64,000 nt of DNA from Pseudomonas gingeri (GCF_013385635.1 NZ_JACAPR010000007.1:465427-529426); one strand, 5' to 3'; shown: positions 8,663 to 19,026, numbered from the stretch's first letter. The notes: generated by a model not told the origin, from the sequence alone. Numbers and translations: made by a program.

Positions 8663-8873
8663 GGGGCGGGGCCTGTTGGTCGTGGTCGCGGGGAGCCCCG
8701 TCGGCCTCGTCGATGGCGGCCTTGTGGTTCGGGTCCTGGTCATCGAACAGGATGCTGTGGGCCGGACCGTCGAGGTCGTCGTATTGGCCGCTGTCCACCG
8801 CCCAGAAGAAGATGTAGACGGCGATGGCGACGATCAGCAGTGCCGCCGGGATCATCACGTAGAGAGCTGGCAT
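8655..8873 (-). CDS. ccoS: cbb3 oxidase maturation protein CcoS
   Basis: A 72-residue protein with one N-terminal membrane helix (residues about 5-25), then the conserved SGQYDDLDGPAHSILFDDQ segment typical of CcoS/FixS. CcoS is needed for cofactor (haem b and copper) insertion into the cbb3 oxidase. It lies 22 bases downstream of ccoI and overlaps the following TauE/SafE-like gene. Confidence 0.93.
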   Translation of the reverse strand: MPALYVMIPAALLIVAIAVYIFFWAVDSGQYDDLDGPAHSILFDDQDPNHKAAIDEADGAPRDHDQQAPPHA

Positions 8874-8895
8874 CTTTGCTCCAGGCCCGCGCGGC

Positions 8896-11346
8896 TCAGG
8901 CCGGCAGCGGGCGGCTATCGGGTAGGTCGTGGCTGGCCGGCGTACTCGGCAGGCGAGTCAGGCGCAGGGCATTCAGCACCACCGTCAACGAACTGATGGA
9001 CATACCGACCGCGGCCCACACCGGCGTGATCCAGCCGAGGGCGGCGAACGGTAACATGAGGCCATTGTACAGCGCCGCCCAGACCAGGTTCTCGATGATT
9101 ACCCGACGGGTACGGCGGGCCAGGCCGAAGGCCTGCACCAGGGCGCCCAGGCGATTGGACAGCAACACCGCATCGGCGCTGGTTTTCGCCAGGTCCGTGG
9201 CCGAGCCCATGGCGACGCTGATATCGGCGGCGGCCAGCACCGGTACGTCGTTGACGCCGTCGCCGAGCATCAGCACCTTGTGGCCCTGTTGCTGCAGCTG
9301 TTTCAGGATCTGCAGCTTGGCATCCGGATGCAGTCCGCCACGGGCCTCGTCGATGTCCAGTTCGACGGCGACGCTGGCGACCATCGGTGAGCTGTCGCCG
9401 GACAGCAGCAGTGTCCGCCAGCCCCGTGCGCGACAGGCGGCGAGCAAGGCCGGGGCATCGCTGCGCAGGCGGTCATCGAGGACAAACCAGGCCAGCGCGC
9501 CGTGGCTGTCGCCCAGCAGCAGCCACTGCCCGGCGGCATCCGGTGGCGCCGGGATCGCGCAGCCGCTGAGGGCGCAGACGAACGCCGCCTGGCCGATACG
9601 CAGTTGCTGTTCGCCGACCCGACCTTCCAGGCCGCGTCCGGGCGTGCTGAGGACATCTTCGGCAGCTTGCGGGGCGCGGCCGAAAGCCTTGGCGATCGGA
9701 TGTTCGGAGCGGTTTTCCAGGGCGGCGGCCAGGGCCAGGCAGCGCTCGCTGTCCAGCTCCCGCAGCGGGCGGATGGTGCGCAAGGCCAGGCGGCCTTCGG
9801 TCAGGGTGCCGGTCTTGTCGAAAATCACCGTGTCGATCTGGTTCAGGCCTTCGAGGACATGGCCACGGGTCAGCAGCAAGCCGAGTTTGTGCAGGGTGCC
9901 GGTGGCGGCGGTCAGCGCTGTCGGGGTGGCCAGCGACAGCGCGCATGGGCAGGTCGCCACCAGCATCGCCAGGACGATCCAGAACGCCCGGTCCGGGTCG
10001 AGGTGCCACCAGAGCAGGCCGATGGCCGCCGCCGCGATCAGCGACAGCAGCAGGAACCACTGCGAGGCGCGGTCGGCGATTTCCGCCAGGCGTGGTTTCT
10101 CGCTCTGGGCGCGCTCCAGCAGGCGGACGATGGCGGACAGCCGGGTATCCTGGCCGAGGGCCAGGACCCCGACCGTCAATGCGCCTTCGACGTTCAGTGT
10201 ACCGGCGGTGACGGCATCCCCCGGCGTGCGTGGTTGCGGCAGGTATTCCCCGGTCAGCAGCGACTCATCGATGCTCGACTGGCCTTCGAGAATCCTGCCG
10301 TCCGCCGGCAGGACCGCGCCGGGATGCACCAGCACATGATCGCCCAGGCGCAGTTCGCCGAGCAGGATCCGTTCGCTCTGGCCGTCCGCCAGCAGGCGCA
10401 GGCAGGAGGCCGGCAACAGGTTGACCAGTTGTGCGGTGGCCGCCGCCGTGCGCTCGCGGGCGCGACGCTCCAGGTAACGACCGGTGAGCAGGAACAGCGC
10501 GAACATGCCGACGGCATCGAAATACAGCTCGCCGACACCGCTGATCGAGGTCCAGATCCCCGCGCAATAGGCGCTGCCGATGGCCAGCGAGACCGAGACG
10601 TCCATGGTCAGGTGGCGGGTCCGCAGGTCACGCAGGGCACCACGAAAGAACGGTGCGCAGCTGTAGAACACGATCGGGGTGGTGAGGAACAGCGCGACCC
10701 AGCGCAGGATGGTGTGCAGCTCGGGACTCAGGTCGATATTGAATTCCGGCCAGGTGGCCATGGTCGCCATCATTGCCTGGAACCACAGCAGGCCGGCCAG
10801 GCCCAACTGGCGCAAGGACTTGCGGTTTTCACTGGCCAGCTGTTCGCTGGCGCGGTCGGGTTGATAAGGGTGGGCGGCGTAGCCGATCTGGCGCAACTCG
10901 GCGAGCAGCGTGCTCAGGGCCAGTTGGCTGTCGATCCAGCGCACCTGCAGTCGATGATTGGACAGGTTCAGCCGCGCCTCGGCCACGGCCGGCAGGTTGC
11001 GCAGGTGTTTTTCGATCAGCCAGCCACAGGCCGCGCAACTGATCCCTTCCATCAACAGGGTGGCTTCGACGAGCTCGCCATCGTGGTGGACGAAGGGTTG
11101 CTGCACATCGGCGCGGTCGTACAACGCCAGTTCGTCCGGCAGTTGCACCGGCAGCACGTCGGGATTGGAGGAGGCTTCGCTGCGGTGGCTGTAGTAATGC
11201 TCCAGGCCACCGGCGACGATGGCTTCGGCCACGGCCTGGCAGCCGGGGCAGCAGAATTCGCGGGTTTCCCCGAGGACGGTCGCGGTGAAACGACTGCCGG
11301 CGGGGACGGGCAGGGCGCAGTGGTAGCAGGGGGTAGGCGTGGTCAT
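8896..11346 (-). CDS. ccoI: CcoI copper-transporting P1B-type ATPase
   Basis: An 816-residue P-type ATPase of the CcoI/FixI group, which moves copper for assembly of the cbb3 oxidase. Visible are an N-terminal cysteine-rich metal-binding part (CYHC at 7-10, CCPGC at 32-36), a heavy-metal-associated domain with CAAC at 104-107, the actuator TGE at 365-367, the ion-binding CPC at 466-468, the phosphorylated aspartate D510 in DKTGTLTEG, an SEHPIAKAF HP motif and the hinge GDGVNDVPVLAAAD. The ATG at 11346 starts right before the CYHC motif. Upstream open codons run into a REP element and are discarded. Confidence 0.95.
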   Translation of the reverse strand: MTTPTPCYHCALPVPAGSRFTATVLGETREFCCPGCQAVAEAIVAGGLEHYYSHRSEASSNPDVLPVQLPDELALYDRADVQQPFVHHDGELVEATLLMEGISCAACGWLIEKHLRNLPAVAEARLNLSNHRLQVRWIDSQLALSTLLAELRQIGYAAHPYQPDRASEQLASENRKSLRQLGLAGLLWFQAMMATMATWPEFNIDLSPELHTILRWVALFLTTPIVFYSCAPFFRGALRDLRTRHLTMDVSVSLAIGSAYCAGIWTSISGVGELYFDAVGMFALFLLTGRYLERRARERTAAATAQLVNLLPASCLRLLADGQSERILLGELRLGDHVLVHPGAVLPADGRILEGQSSIDESLLTGEYLPQPRTPGDAVTAGTLNVEGALTVGVLALGQDTRLSAIVRLLERAQSEKPRLAEIADRASQWFLLLSLIAAAAIGLLWWHLDPDRAFWIVLAMLVATCPCALSLATPTALTAATGTLHKLGLLLTRGHVLEGLNQIDTVIFDKTGTLTEGRLALRTIRPLRELDSERCLALAAALENRSEHPIAKAFGRAPQAAEDVLSTPGRGLEGRVGEQQLRIGQAAFVCALSGCAIPAPPDAAGQWLLLGDSHGALAWFVLDDRLRSDAPALLAACRARGWRTLLLSGDSSPMVASVAVELDIDEARGGLHPDAKLQILKQLQQQGHKVLMLGDGVNDVPVLAAADISVAMGSATDLAKTSADAVLLSNRLGALVQAFGLARRTRRVIIENLVWAALYNGLMLPFAALGWITPVWAAVGMSISSLTVVLNALRLTRLPSTPASHDLPDSRPLPA

Positions 11347-11362
11347 AGGCACTGTCGATGAC

Positions 11363-11447
11363 CTGTAGGAGCCGGCTTGCCGGCGATGGCGTCCTGAGCT
11401 GCCAGGCAAGGCTCAAGATCTATCGCCGGCAAGCCGGCTCCCACAGA
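11363..11447. repeat. REP doublet between ccoH and ccoI
   Basis: CTGTAGGAGCCGGCTTGCCG at about 11363 faces TATCGCCGGCAAGCCGGCTC at about 11421-11440, an inverted pair spaced by about 30 bases. It interrupts the ccoGHIS operon and may tune mRNA levels between ccoH and ccoI. Confidence 0.9.
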
Positions 11448-11456
11448 GGGCAATTT

Positions 11457-11996
11457 TTATTTGTCGAGGTCTTCGGCGCCTTGCAGCGGCTCATCGCCCA
11501 ATAGCAGGTCCTTGTCGTGGCTGACCTGTTCTTCCTCGAACATACGCCAGGTCTTGTCGTCCTGCACGCCCAGCAGTTCGACGAAACGCCGGCCTTCGAC
11601 CTTGTCGCTCAACTGGCCGATGTAACGTCCCTGTTCCGTCTCGCTGCGGTTCAGGGTGATGCGTCGATCCTTCTGCGGCTGGGTCGGCGAGATCAGGTTC
11701 AGTTCCAGCGTCGCCGGTTGGCTGGCGCCGCTCAGGCGCAGGTCGACTTCGCCGGTGACTTCGTCGAGGTGCACGTTGGCGCGCATCTTCAGGGTCTGGG
11801 CCAGCAGCTCGCGGTCCAGTGAGCGGTTGATGCCCTTGCCGGCCTCGTAGTAGTTGTCGTTGACCAGGTTGTCCGGGTTCTTCACCGCGATGGTCACCAT
11901 CGACAGGGTCAGGGTCACCGAACAGGCCAGGATGCCGATGATGATCCAGGGCCAGAGGTGCTTGTACCAGGGGCTGGTGGCGGTTGCGACGGACAT
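11457..11996 (-). CDS. ccoH: CcoH/FixH, cbb3 oxidase assembly protein
   Basis: A 179-residue protein with one N-terminal membrane helix (WPWIIIGILACSVTLTLSMV, residues about 15-34) and a periplasmic domain. The segment NPDNLVNDNYYEAGKGIN just after the helix is the conserved FixH signature. CcoH is required for stability of the assembled cbb3 complex. It follows ccoG by 11 bases. Confidence 0.92.
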   Translation of the reverse strand: MSVATATSPWYKHLWPWIIIGILACSVTLTLSMVTIAVKNPDNLVNDNYYEAGKGINRSLDRELLAQTLKMRANVHLDEVTGEVDLRLSGASQPATLELNLISPTQPQKDRRITLNRSETEQGRYIGQLSDKVEGRRFVELLGVQDDKTWRMFEEEQVSHDKDLLLGDEPLQGAEDLDK

Positions 11997-12007
11997 TGTG
12001 GGTTCCC

Positions 12008-13423
12008 TTAGCGAATTTGCGGGCCGATGAATCGGCTCTTGGCTTCAATATGGACGCTGTCGTCATCGGCATCGCGGAGGATGAATTTCACCTCGTTGGT
12101 ACTTGACGGCAGTTGTTCCGGGGCACTGGACAGTTCGAACGGCATGCTGAAGATTTCCCCGGCCGGTACCTTGATCTCGCGTCGTCCTTGCAGTTTCAGG
12201 TCCGGCAGGCCGCTGGCATCGAGGACGTAGGTGTGGTCGCGCTGGTCCTTGTTCATGATCTTCAGACTGTAGACGTTCTCGATCCGGCCCTCGGCATTCT
12301 CGCGGTAGAGCACACGGTCCTTGCTGACATCGAAGCCCACCAGCGAACGCATGAAGAAGGCCGTCACCAGCAGGCTGATCATCGCCAGCAGCACCAGCGC
12401 ATAACCGATCAGGCGCGGACGCAGCTTTTGGGTTTTCTGCCCGGAGAGGTTGTGCTCGGTGGTGTAGCTGATCAGGCCGCGCGGGTATTCCATCTTGTCC
12501 ATGATGCTGTCGCAGGCGTCGATGCAGGCGGCACAGCCGATGCACTCGATCTGCAGGCCGTCGCGGATGTCGATGCCGGTGGGGCAGACCTGCACGCACA
12601 TCGTGCAGTCGATGCAGTCGCCGAGGCCCTGGGCCTTGTAGTCGGCGCCTTTCTTGCGTGGACCACGGCCTTCGCCACGACGCGGGTCGTAGGAGACGAT
12701 CAACGTGTCCTTGTCGAACATCACGCTCTGGAACCGCGCATAGGGGCACATGTAGATGCACACCTGTTCGCGCAGCCAGCCGGCGTTGCCGTAGGTGGCG
12801 AGGGTGAAGAAACCGACCCAGAAATACGACCAGCCATCGGCCTGGCCGGTGAAGAAGTCGACGACCAGTTCGCGGATCGGCGAGAAGTAGCCGACAAAGG
12901 TCATGCCGGTGACGAAGCCGATCAGCAGCCAGAGGCTGTGCTTGCCGAACTTGCGCAGGAACTTGTTGGCGCTCATGGGCGCCTTGTCCAGCTTGATGCG
13001 CTGGTTGCGGTCGCCTTCGGTGACCTTTTCGCACCACATGAAGATCCAGGTCCAGACGCTTTGCGGGCAGGTGTAACCGCACCACACGCGTCCGGCGTAG
13101 ACGGTGATGAAGAACAGGCCGAAGGCGGCGATGATCAGCATGCCCGAGAGCAGGATGAAGTCCTGGGGCCAGAAGGTCGCGCCGAAGATGAAGAACTTGC
13201 GTTCGGGCAGGTTCCACCAGACCGCCTGGTGGCCGCCCCAGTCCAGCCACACGGTGCCGAAATACAGCAGGAACAGTGCGGCGCCGCCGGTCATCCGCAG
13301 GTTGCGGAACAGGCCGGTGAAGGCCCGGGTGTAGATTTTTTCGCGTGAGGCGTAGAGATCGACGGTGTCGTTCGAGTGCTTGGCAGGCGGAGTAACGTCG
13401 TGTACCGGAATCTGGTTGCTCAT
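12008..13423 (-). CDS. ccoG: CcoG/RdxA, membrane ferredoxin-type cbb3 assembly protein
   Basis: A 471-residue inner-membrane protein with about five helices and a cytoplasmic ferredoxin segment carrying two cysteine clusters (CIDCTMCVQVCP and CIGCAACIDACD, residues about 268-310). CcoG reduces copper for delivery to the cbb3 oxidase, working with CcoI. The ORF begins Met-Met. The second ATG (13423, MSNQIPVHDV) is chosen, though 13426 is equally possible. The 304-base upstream gap holds a weak Anr-like box and the terminator of the cco1 operon. Confidence 0.94.
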   Translation of the reverse strand: MSNQIPVHDVTPPAKHSNDTVDLYASREKIYTRAFTGLFRNLRMTGGAALFLLYFGTVWLDWGGHQAVWWNLPERKFFIFGATFWPQDFILLSGMLIIAAFGLFFITVYAGRVWCGYTCPQSVWTWIFMWCEKVTEGDRNQRIKLDKAPMSANKFLRKFGKHSLWLLIGFVTGMTFVGYFSPIRELVVDFFTGQADGWSYFWVGFFTLATYGNAGWLREQVCIYMCPYARFQSVMFDKDTLIVSYDPRRGEGRGPRKKGADYKAQGLGDCIDCTMCVQVCPTGIDIRDGLQIECIGCAACIDACDSIMDKMEYPRGLISYTTEHNLSGQKTQKLRPRLIGYALVLLAMISLLVTAFFMRSLVGFDVSKDRVLYRENAEGRIENVYSLKIMNKDQRDHTYVLDASGLPDLKLQGRREIKVPAGEIFSMPFELSSAPEQLPSSTNEVKFILRDADDDSVHIEAKSRFIGPQIR

Positions 13424-13589
13424 CATTGCATCCCACGGCTGGGGGAAAATGCCTCGGTCAGTACATGCCGACCGCGATCAGAAAGGGTAGTGCAGTGGCG
13501 CAATGATACGCCTGTCACCCCGGCTCAAGGGTGCGACCTTTGGTCGCGTTGGGGGAATGGCCTGGATGGTGTAGCAAATGTAACAAAGC

Positions 13590-13603
13590 ATGATGCAGGT
13601 CAA
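13590..13603. promoter_or_regulatory. Possible Anr box upstream of ccoG
   Basis: On the minus strand the site reads TTGACCTGCATCAT, matching eight of ten positions of TTGAT-N4-ATCAA with the correct 4-base spacer. It lies about 165 bases upstream of ccoG, further than at hemN, so a long leader would be needed. Confidence 0.5.
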
Positions 13604-13673
13604 TTGACTATAGATGAAACCGCGTGGCGCGACGGGCCGATTGCTGCCGTGGCAGAGCGCCCGCGGATGAAAA

Positions 13674-13703
13674 AGGCCCCGCCAGTCTGCACGGGCGGGG
13701 CCT
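13674..13703 (-). terminator. Rho-independent terminator of the cco1 operon
   Basis: A perfect 10-bp inverted repeat (AGGCCCCGCC and GGCGGGGCCT) with a 10-base loop is followed on the minus strand by TTTTCATC. It lies 25 bases beyond the ccoP1 stop. Confidence 0.9.
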
Positions 13704-13727
13704 CGGGTGTCGCGGCAAGCCGGGTAT

Positions 13728-14702
13728 TTATTCCGCGGGCTTGTTGTCGCCGTGGGACAGGCTGTAGACGTAGGCGGCCAGCAAGTGGACCTTGTCGTTG
13801 CCCTGGGTCTGTTCCTGGGCAGGCATCTGGCCCTGGCGGCCGTAACGGATGGTCTGCTGCAGTTGCGCGAAGCTCGAACCGTAGATGAACGCAGCCGGGT
13901 GCGTCAGGTTCGGAGCGCCCATGGCCGGGGTGCCCTTGCCTTCCGGACCGTGGCAGGCCACGCAGTTGGCGGCGAAGAGCTTCTGCCCGTTGGCCGGGTC
14001 GGCCTTGGCGCCTTCCGGCAGCTTGCGGCCGTCGAGATTGGTCAGCACGAACGCGGCGACATCGGCCACGCCCTGCTCGCCGATCACATCGGCCCAGGCC
14101 GGCATCACCGCGTGGCGACCGCCCATGATGGTGGTCTTGATGGTTTGCGGGTCACCGCCCCAGCGCCAGTCTTCGTCGGTCAGGTTGGGGAAGCCATAGG
14201 CGCCCTTGGCGTCGGAACCATGGCAGACCGAGCAGTTGGAGGCGAACAGGCGCCCGCCCATTTTCAGGGCTTGCGGGTCCTTGGCCACTTCCTCGATCGG
14301 CATGGCCGCGTACTTGGCGAAGATCGGTCCGAACCTGGCGTCCGAACGGGCCATTTCCTTCTCCCACTCGTGCACGCCGGTCCAGCCGGTCTGGCCGTTG
14401 GCGAAGGGGGTCTGCTTCTCGTTGTCGAGGTAACCATAACCTGGCAGCAGGCCTTTCCAGTTGCCCAGGCCGGGGTACAGTGCCAGGTAGCCGAGGGCGA
14501 AGATGATGGTGCCGACGAACAGCATGAACCACCACTTCGGCAACGGATTGTCGTACTCCTCGATCCCGTCGAAGGAGTGGCCGACCGTCTCGTCGGTCTG
14601 CTCGGCGCGCTGGCCCTTGCGGGTCGACAGCAGCAGCCAGGTCAGGGCGAAGATGGTACCCAGACTGAGGACTGTGACGTACAGACTCCAGAACGTAGTC
14701 AT
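13728..14702 (-). CDS. ccoP1: cbb3 oxidase dihaem subunit CcoP (copy 1)
   Basis: CcoP is the membrane-anchored dihaem cytochrome c that feeds electrons to CcoO and CcoN. The 324-residue protein has N-terminal membrane helices around residues 5-25 and 58-80 and two haem-c motifs, CSVCH in the middle and CVACH in the C-terminal third. It carries about 12 residues (around [12 protein letters not shown]) absent from copy 2. The start overlaps the ccoQ1 stop by four bases. It is the last gene of the operon. Confidence 0.96.
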   Translation of the reverse strand: MTTFWSLYVTVLSLGTIFALTWLLLSTRKGQRAEQTDETVGHSFDGIEEYDNPLPKWWFMLFVGTIIFALGYLALYPGLGNWKGLLPGYGYLDNEKQTPFANGQTGWTGVHEWEKEMARSDARFGPIFAKYAAMPIEEVAKDPQALKMGGRLFASNCSVCHGSDAKGAYGFPNLTDEDWRWGGDPQTIKTTIMGGRHAVMPAWADVIGEQGVADVAAFVLTNLDGRKLPEGAKADPANGQKLFAANCVACHGPEGKGTPAMGAPNLTHPAAFIYGSSFAQLQQTIRYGRQGQMPAQEQTQGNDKVHLLAAYVYSLSHGDNKPAE

Positions 14703-14884
14703 TCTTTGTTACTCCTAGAAGCTTGCTCGACGTGCTTGATGGCTTCGGGATCATCCGCGAAAGGCAGCAAGGTCGCGTCTTCAAACTCCGACTTGCGCTT
14801 GGGGCTGAATACCCACAACGCCAGGCCGATAAAGGCCACCATCACCACGACGGTGCCCAGGCCACGAATCATCCCGATATCCAT
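14699..14884 (-). CDS. ccoQ1: cbb3 oxidase small subunit CcoQ (copy 1)
   Basis: A 61-residue single-helix protein ([20 protein letters not shown], then LALWVF) followed by a charged cytoplasmic tail, as in all CcoQ proteins, which stabilise the cbb3 complex. A GTG three codons upstream (14893) would overlap ccoO1. The ATG at 14884 is chosen because the conserved N-terminus begins there and GGTGA precedes it. Confidence 0.92.
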   Translation of the reverse strand: MDIGMIRGLGTVVVMVAFIGLALWVFSPKRKSEFEDATLLPFADDPEAIKHVEQASRSNKE

Positions 14885-14889
14885 CCAGA

Positions 14890-15498
14890 TCACCGTTTGC
14901 TTTTGATGATGGTGCCCAGGCCTTGCAAGTAGGCCACCAGCGCGTCCATTTCGGTCTTGCCCTTCACGGCGTCTTTCGCACCGGCGATGTCTTCGTCGGT
15001 GTAAGGTACGCCGAGGGAGCGCAGGACCTCCATTTTCTTCGCGGTGTCCTTGCCGTCGAGCTTGTTTTCCACGAGGAACGGGTACGCCGGCATTTTCGAC
15101 TCGGGCACCACGTTGCGCGGGTTGTACAGGTGCGCGCGGTGCCAGTCATCGGAGTAACGACCGCCGACACGGGCCAGGTCCGGGCCGGTACGCTTGGAAC
15201 CCCACAGGAACGGGTGGTCCCAGACGCTTTCACCGGCAACCGAATAGTGCCCGTAGCGTTCGGTCTCAGCGCGGAACGGCCGGATCATCTGCGAGTGGCA
15301 GCCGACACAACCGTTGGCGATGTAGATGTCACGGCCTTCCAGTTCCAGTGCCGAGCGCGGCTTCATGCCTTCGACCGGCTTGTTGGTGACGTCCTGGAAG
15401 AACAGCGGAACGATCTGGGTCAGGCCGCCGATACTGACGGCGATGACCATGAAGAAGGCCAGCAGGCCGATATTCTTCTCGACTACTTCGTGCTTCAT
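14890..15498 (-). CDS. ccoO1: cbb3 oxidase monohaem subunit CcoO (copy 1)
   Basis: A 202-residue membrane-anchored cytochrome c with one N-terminal helix (residues about 9-30) and one haem motif, CVGCH, in [13 protein letters not shown] near residue 70. It passes electrons from CcoP to the CcoN catalytic core. The ATG overlaps the ccoN1 stop by one base, giving tight coupling in the order ccoN-O-Q-P. Confidence 0.97.
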   Translation of the reverse strand: MKHEVVEKNIGLLAFFMVIAVSIGGLTQIVPLFFQDVTNKPVEGMKPRSALELEGRDIYIANGCVGCHSQMIRPFRAETERYGHYSVAGESVWDHPFLWGSKRTGPDLARVGGRYSDDWHRAHLYNPRNVVPESKMPAYPFLVENKLDGKDTAKKMEVLRSLGVPYTDEDIAGAKDAVKGKTEMDALVAYLQGLGTIIKSKR

Positions 15499-16940
15499 CA
15501 GTGAGCTCCAACGACAGCGATCTGAGCGGCGGCTTCAGCTTCAGCCGGGTTCGAGGCACGAACGGTGCGGTACACGTTGTAGGCCATGAACAGCATGCCG
15601 CTGGCGAAGAACGCACCGCCCAGGGCGCGAACGATGTAGCCGGGGTGGCTGGCCTGCAGCGCTTCGACGAACGAATAGGTCAGGGTGCCGTCGTCGTTGA
15701 TTGCCCGCCACATCAGGCCCTGGGTGATGCCGTTGACCCACATCGAGGCGATGTAGAGCACGGTACCGATGGTCGCGAGCCAGAAGTGGGTGTTGATCAG
15801 GCCGACGCTGTGCATCTGCGCACGCCCGAACAGCTTGGGAATCATGTGGTAGATCGCGCCGATGGAAATCATCGCCACCCAGCCCAGGGCACCGGCGTGA
15901 ACGTGGCCGATGGTCCAGTCGGTGTAGTGGGACAGCGAGTTGACGGTCTTGATCGCCATCATCGGCCCTTCGAAGGTCGACATGCCGTAGAACGCCAGGG
16001 ATACCACCAGGAAGCGCAGGATCGGATCGGTGCGCAGCTTATGCCAGGCGCCCGAGAGGGTCATCATGCCGTTGATCATGCCGCCCCAGCTCGGTGCCAG
16101 GAGGATGATCGACATGGCCATGCCCAGCGACTGCGCCCAGTCCGGCAGGGCGGTGTAGTGCAGGTGGTGCGGGCCGGCCCAGATATACAGGGTGATCAGT
16201 GCCCAGAAGTGGACGATGGACAGGCGATAGGAGTAGATCGGGCGCTCGGCCTGTTTCGGCACGAAGTAGTACATCATCCCGAGGAAACCTGTGGTCAGGA
16301 AGAAGCCCACCGCGTTGTGCCCGTACCACCACTGGATCATCGCATCCGTCGCCCCGGCGTAGGCCGAATAGGACTTGAAGAAACTCACCGGCAGGGAGGC
16401 GTGGTTGACGATGTGCAGCATGGCGGTGACGACGATGAAGGCGCCGTAGAACCAGTTGCCGACATAGATGTGCTTGGTCTTGCGCTTGACGATGGTGCCG
16501 AAGAACACCAGCGCGTAGACCACCCAGACGATCGCCAGGAGGATAGCCAGCGGCCATTCCAGTTCGGCGTATTCCTTGGTGGTGGTGTAACCCAGTGGCA
16601 GGGTCACGATGGCGCCGATGATCACCGCCTGCCAACCCCAGAAGTGGAAGGCCGCGAGGCTGTCGGAGATCAGTCGCACCTGGCAGGTACGCTGCACCAC
16701 GTAGTAGGAGGTGGCAAACAATGCACAACCACCGAAGGCGAAGATCACCAGGTTGGTGTGCAACGGGCGCAGGCGTCCAAAACTCGTCCACGGCAGACCG
16801 AAATTCAGCTCCGGCCAGACCAATTGAGAGGCGATGAATACTCCGAGCCCCATGCCAAGGATCCCCCAGACCACCGTCATGATGGCGAACTGGCGGACTA
16901 CCTTATAGTTATAAGCAGTCGGACTGATTGCTGTGCTCAT
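15498..16940 (-). CDS. ccoN1: cbb3 oxidase catalytic subunit CcoN (copy 1)
   Basis: The 480-residue haem-copper oxidase core reduces oxygen to water at a haem b3-CuB site and pumps protons. It has 12 or so membrane helices. Histidine-bearing signatures include [30 protein letters not shown] and [12 protein letters not shown]. The frame is open upstream to 17015, but [19 protein letters not shown], starting at 16940, is the family N-terminus. The 334-base gap upstream contains the terminator of the cco2 operon and a weak Anr-like site. Confidence 0.97.
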   Translation of the reverse strand: MSTAISPTAYNYKVVRQFAIMTVVWGILGMGLGVFIASQLVWPELNFGLPWTSFGRLRPLHTNLVIFAFGGCALFATSYYVVQRTCQVRLISDSLAAFHFWGWQAVIIGAIVTLPLGYTTTKEYAELEWPLAILLAIVWVVYALVFFGTIVKRKTKHIYVGNWFYGAFIVVTAMLHIVNHASLPVSFFKSYSAYAGATDAMIQWWYGHNAVGFFLTTGFLGMMYYFVPKQAERPIYSYRLSIVHFWALITLYIWAGPHHLHYTALPDWAQSLGMAMSIILLAPSWGGMINGMMTLSGAWHKLRTDPILRFLVVSLAFYGMSTFEGPMMAIKTVNSLSHYTDWTIGHVHAGALGWVAMISIGAIYHMIPKLFGRAQMHSVGLINTHFWLATIGTVLYIASMWVNGITQGLMWRAINDDGTLTYSFVEALQASHPGYIVRALGGAFFASGMLFMAYNVYRTVRASNPAEAEAAAQIAVVGAH

Positions 16941-17026
16941 TCTAAGGTTCCACGGTTTGGGTATAGTTATTAGGGGTGAAAATCGGCCGCAAGTATGGAT
17001 AAAGTGTAGGGTCATTGCAACGCGCC

Positions 17027-17040
17027 ATGACCTGGGTCAA
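17027..17040. promoter_or_regulatory. Weak Anr-like site upstream of ccoN1
   Basis: ATGACCTGGGTCAA keeps the 14-base architecture and a good GTCAA half, but the other half is degenerate (ATGAC). It lies 87-100 bases before the ccoN1 ATG. In P. aeruginosa cco1 is known to be largely constitutive and cco2 Anr-dependent, which fits a weak site here and a strong one at ccoN2. Confidence 0.35.
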
Positions 17041-17234
17041 TACGTTACGACGCTGATTCTGCGGCCTTTCCATGCTCGGTGTAAGGTCAAAACGCGCACT
17101 CGCGGATACCCGGACTGACCGGCAGGCGAGGGGTTGCGGATTGATCGAGGTTTGCAAAGCTTAGTACCGATTCCCGGGAGTGGGTAGGCGGACTAAAAGA
17201 GAGGTGCGACACTTGGTCGCGTACAGGCAGGGAA

Positions 17235-17260
17235 CTGCCGCATCCTGATCGATGCGGCAG
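17235..17260 (-). terminator. Hairpin after the cco2 operon
   Basis: CTGCCGCATC and GATGCGGCAG form a perfect 10-bp stem with a 6-base loop, 14 bases past the ccoP2 stop. On the minus strand only TTCC follows, so it may be a weak intrinsic terminator or an mRNA-end stabiliser. Confidence 0.65.
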
Positions 17261-17274
17261 GAAATATCCGGTAT

Positions 17275-18213
17275 TTATTGAGCCTTATCTTCTCCTTGAC
17301 TGCCGTGAGAGAGACTGAATACGTACGCCGCCAACAGTTGCACCTTGTCGTTGCCGAGCAGTTCGTTCTGGGCCGGCATATGGCCCTGGCGCCCGTGGCG
17401 GATGGTCTGCTGCAACTGCACCAGGCTGCTGCCGTAGATAAAGCCGGCGGGCTGGGTCAGGTCCGGAGCCCCCATGATCGGGCTGCCCTGGCCGGTGGCA
17501 CCATGGCAGGCGATGCAGGTGGTGCTGAACGATTGCCGGCCCGCCGCCAGGTCCGCCGTGGAGTCCTGTGGCAGCGGCAGCTTGGCCAGGTCATGACGGA
17601 CGTAGGCGGCGACGTTCTTCACCCCGTCTTCACCGAGGATTTCGCCCCAGGCCGGCATGGCCGCGACGCGCCCGCCCATGATGGTGGTCTTGATCGTCTC
17701 GGCGCTGCCGCCCCAGCGCCAGATGTTGTCGGCGAGGTTGGGGAAGCCGTAGGCGCCCTTGGCGTCCGAGCCATGGCAGACCGCGCAGTTGGAGGCGAAC
17801 AGGCGACCGCCCATTTTCAGCGCCTGCGGGTCCTTGGCCACTTCCTCCACCGGCATGGCGGCGAATCTGGCGAAGATCGGCCCGAACTTGGCGTCGGCCT
17901 TGTCCATCTCCTTTTCCCACTCGTGCACGCCGGTCCAGCCGTTCTCATAGCCGGGCAGGATGCCTTTCCAGTTGCCCAGGCCGGGGTAGAGGATCAGGTA
18001 GCCGACGGCAAACACCAGGGTCCCGGCGAACAGCATGAACCACCACTGCGGCAACGGGTTGTCGTACTCCTCGATGCCGTCGAAGCTGTGGCCCATGGTC
18101 TGGTCGACGCTGCCCTTGGTTTCGCCCTTGCGGGTGCCGAGCAACAGCCAGGTCAGGCCGATCAAGCTGCCGATGGTCAGTACGCAGATGTACGTACTCC
18201 AGAAGGTGGTCAT
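17275..18213 (-). CDS. ccoP2: cbb3 oxidase dihaem subunit CcoP (copy 2)
   Basis: A 312-residue paralogue of the copy 1 subunit, with two N-terminal membrane helices and haem motifs CAVCH and CIACH. It lacks the roughly 12-residue insertion seen before [12 protein letters not shown] in copy 1. The start overlaps the ccoQ2 stop by four bases, the same layout as in the first operon. Confidence 0.96.
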   Translation of the reverse strand: MTTFWSTYICVLTIGSLIGLTWLLLGTRKGETKGSVDQTMGHSFDGIEEYDNPLPQWWFMLFAGTLVFAVGYLILYPGLGNWKGILPGYENGWTGVHEWEKEMDKADAKFGPIFARFAAMPVEEVAKDPQALKMGGRLFASNCAVCHGSDAKGAYGFPNLADNIWRWGGSAETIKTTIMGGRVAAMPAWGEILGEDGVKNVAAYVRHDLAKLPLPQDSTADLAAGRQSFSTTCIACHGATGQGSPIMGAPDLTQPAGFIYGSSLVQLQQTIRHGRQGHMPAQNELLGNDKVQLLAAYVFSLSHGSQGEDKAQ

Positions 18214-18404
18214 GGCCGGTTGCTCCTTGTAGCAGGGTCTTGTTCGGGTGTTTCGGGCAAGGGCTCGTCGGCGAACGGCAGCATGCGCGCCTGGGCGAAC
18301 TCCGGATTGCGCTTGGCGTTGAACACCCAGATGGCGAGGCCGACGAAGGCAATCATCACCACCAGGGTGCCGAGGCCGCGGATCATTCCGCTACTCATCT
18401 CCAT
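18210..18404 (-). CDS. ccoQ2: cbb3 oxidase small subunit CcoQ (copy 2)
   Basis: A 64-residue protein with a single helix ([20 protein letters not shown]) and a proline- and charge-rich tail. The ATG at 18404 follows GAGGTGA at good spacing. It lies three bases after the ccoO2 stop. Confidence 0.93.
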   Translation of the reverse strand: MEMSSGMIRGLGTLVVMIAFVGLAIWVFNAKRNPEFAQARMLPFADEPLPETPEQDPATRSNRP

Positions 18405-18407
18405 GGC

Positions 18408-19016
18408 TCACCTCTTGCTCTTGATCGCAGTGCCGAGCACTTGCAGGTAGGCGACCAGCGCGTCCATCTCGGTCTTGCCCTTGAGGCTGGCGACCGCGCC
18501 GCTGATGTCGTCGTCGGTGTAGGGCACGCCGAGGGTACGCATGGCCCGCAGCTTGGTTTCGGTGTGGCTGCTGTCCAGGGCGTTGGCCACCAGCCAGGGG
18601 TAGGCCGGCATCTTCGACTCCGGGACCACGTTGCGCGGGTTGTACAGGTGCGCGCGGTGCCAGTCTTCCGAGTAGCGGCCGCCGACCCGTGCCAGGTCCG
18701 GCCCGGTGCGCTTGGAACCCCACAGGAACGGATGGTCCCAGACGCTTTCGCCGGCCACCGAGTAGTGTCCGTAGCGTTCGGTCTCGGCGCGGAACGGCCG
18801 GATCATCTGCGAGTGGCAACCGACGCAGCCTTCGCGGATGTAGATATCGCGACCTTCCAGTTGCAGCGCGGTGTAGGGCTTCATGCCTTCCACCGGCTTG
18901 TTGGTGACGTCCTGGAAGAACAGCGGGACGATCTGGGTCAGGCCGCCGATGCTGACGGCGAAGACCATCAGCAGCATCAACAGGCCGACGTTCTTTTCAA
19001 TCACTTCGTGTTTCAT
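18408..19016 (-). CDS. ccoO2: cbb3 oxidase monohaem subunit CcoO (copy 2)
   Basis: A 202-residue protein, the same length as copy 1 and nearly identical over its central part, with the haem motif CVGCH in [15 protein letters not shown] and one N-terminal membrane helix. It lies ten bases after ccoN2. Confidence 0.97.
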   Translation of the reverse strand: MKHEVIEKNVGLLMLLMVFAVSIGGLTQIVPLFFQDVTNKPVEGMKPYTALQLEGRDIYIREGCVGCHSQMIRPFRAETERYGHYSVAGESVWDHPFLWGSKRTGPDLARVGGRYSEDWHRAHLYNPRNVVPESKMPAYPWLVANALDSSHTETKLRAMRTLGVPYTDDDISGAVASLKGKTEMDALVAYLQVLGTAIKSKR

Positions 19017-19026
19017 GGCGAACTCC

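Noticed and set aside
9502..11361. 619-codon rightward open frame opposite ccoI
   Set aside because: It is exactly antisense to the well-supported CcoI ATPase, has the Gln/Arg/Gly-rich composition typical of antisense frames in high-GC DNA and no ribosome site or motif.
15501..16973. 490-codon rightward frame opposite ccoN1, and a similar one opposite ccoN2/ccoO2 (18883-20187)
   Set aside because: Both are mirror frames of conserved oxidase genes. Their similarity to each other only reflects the duplication of the sense genes.
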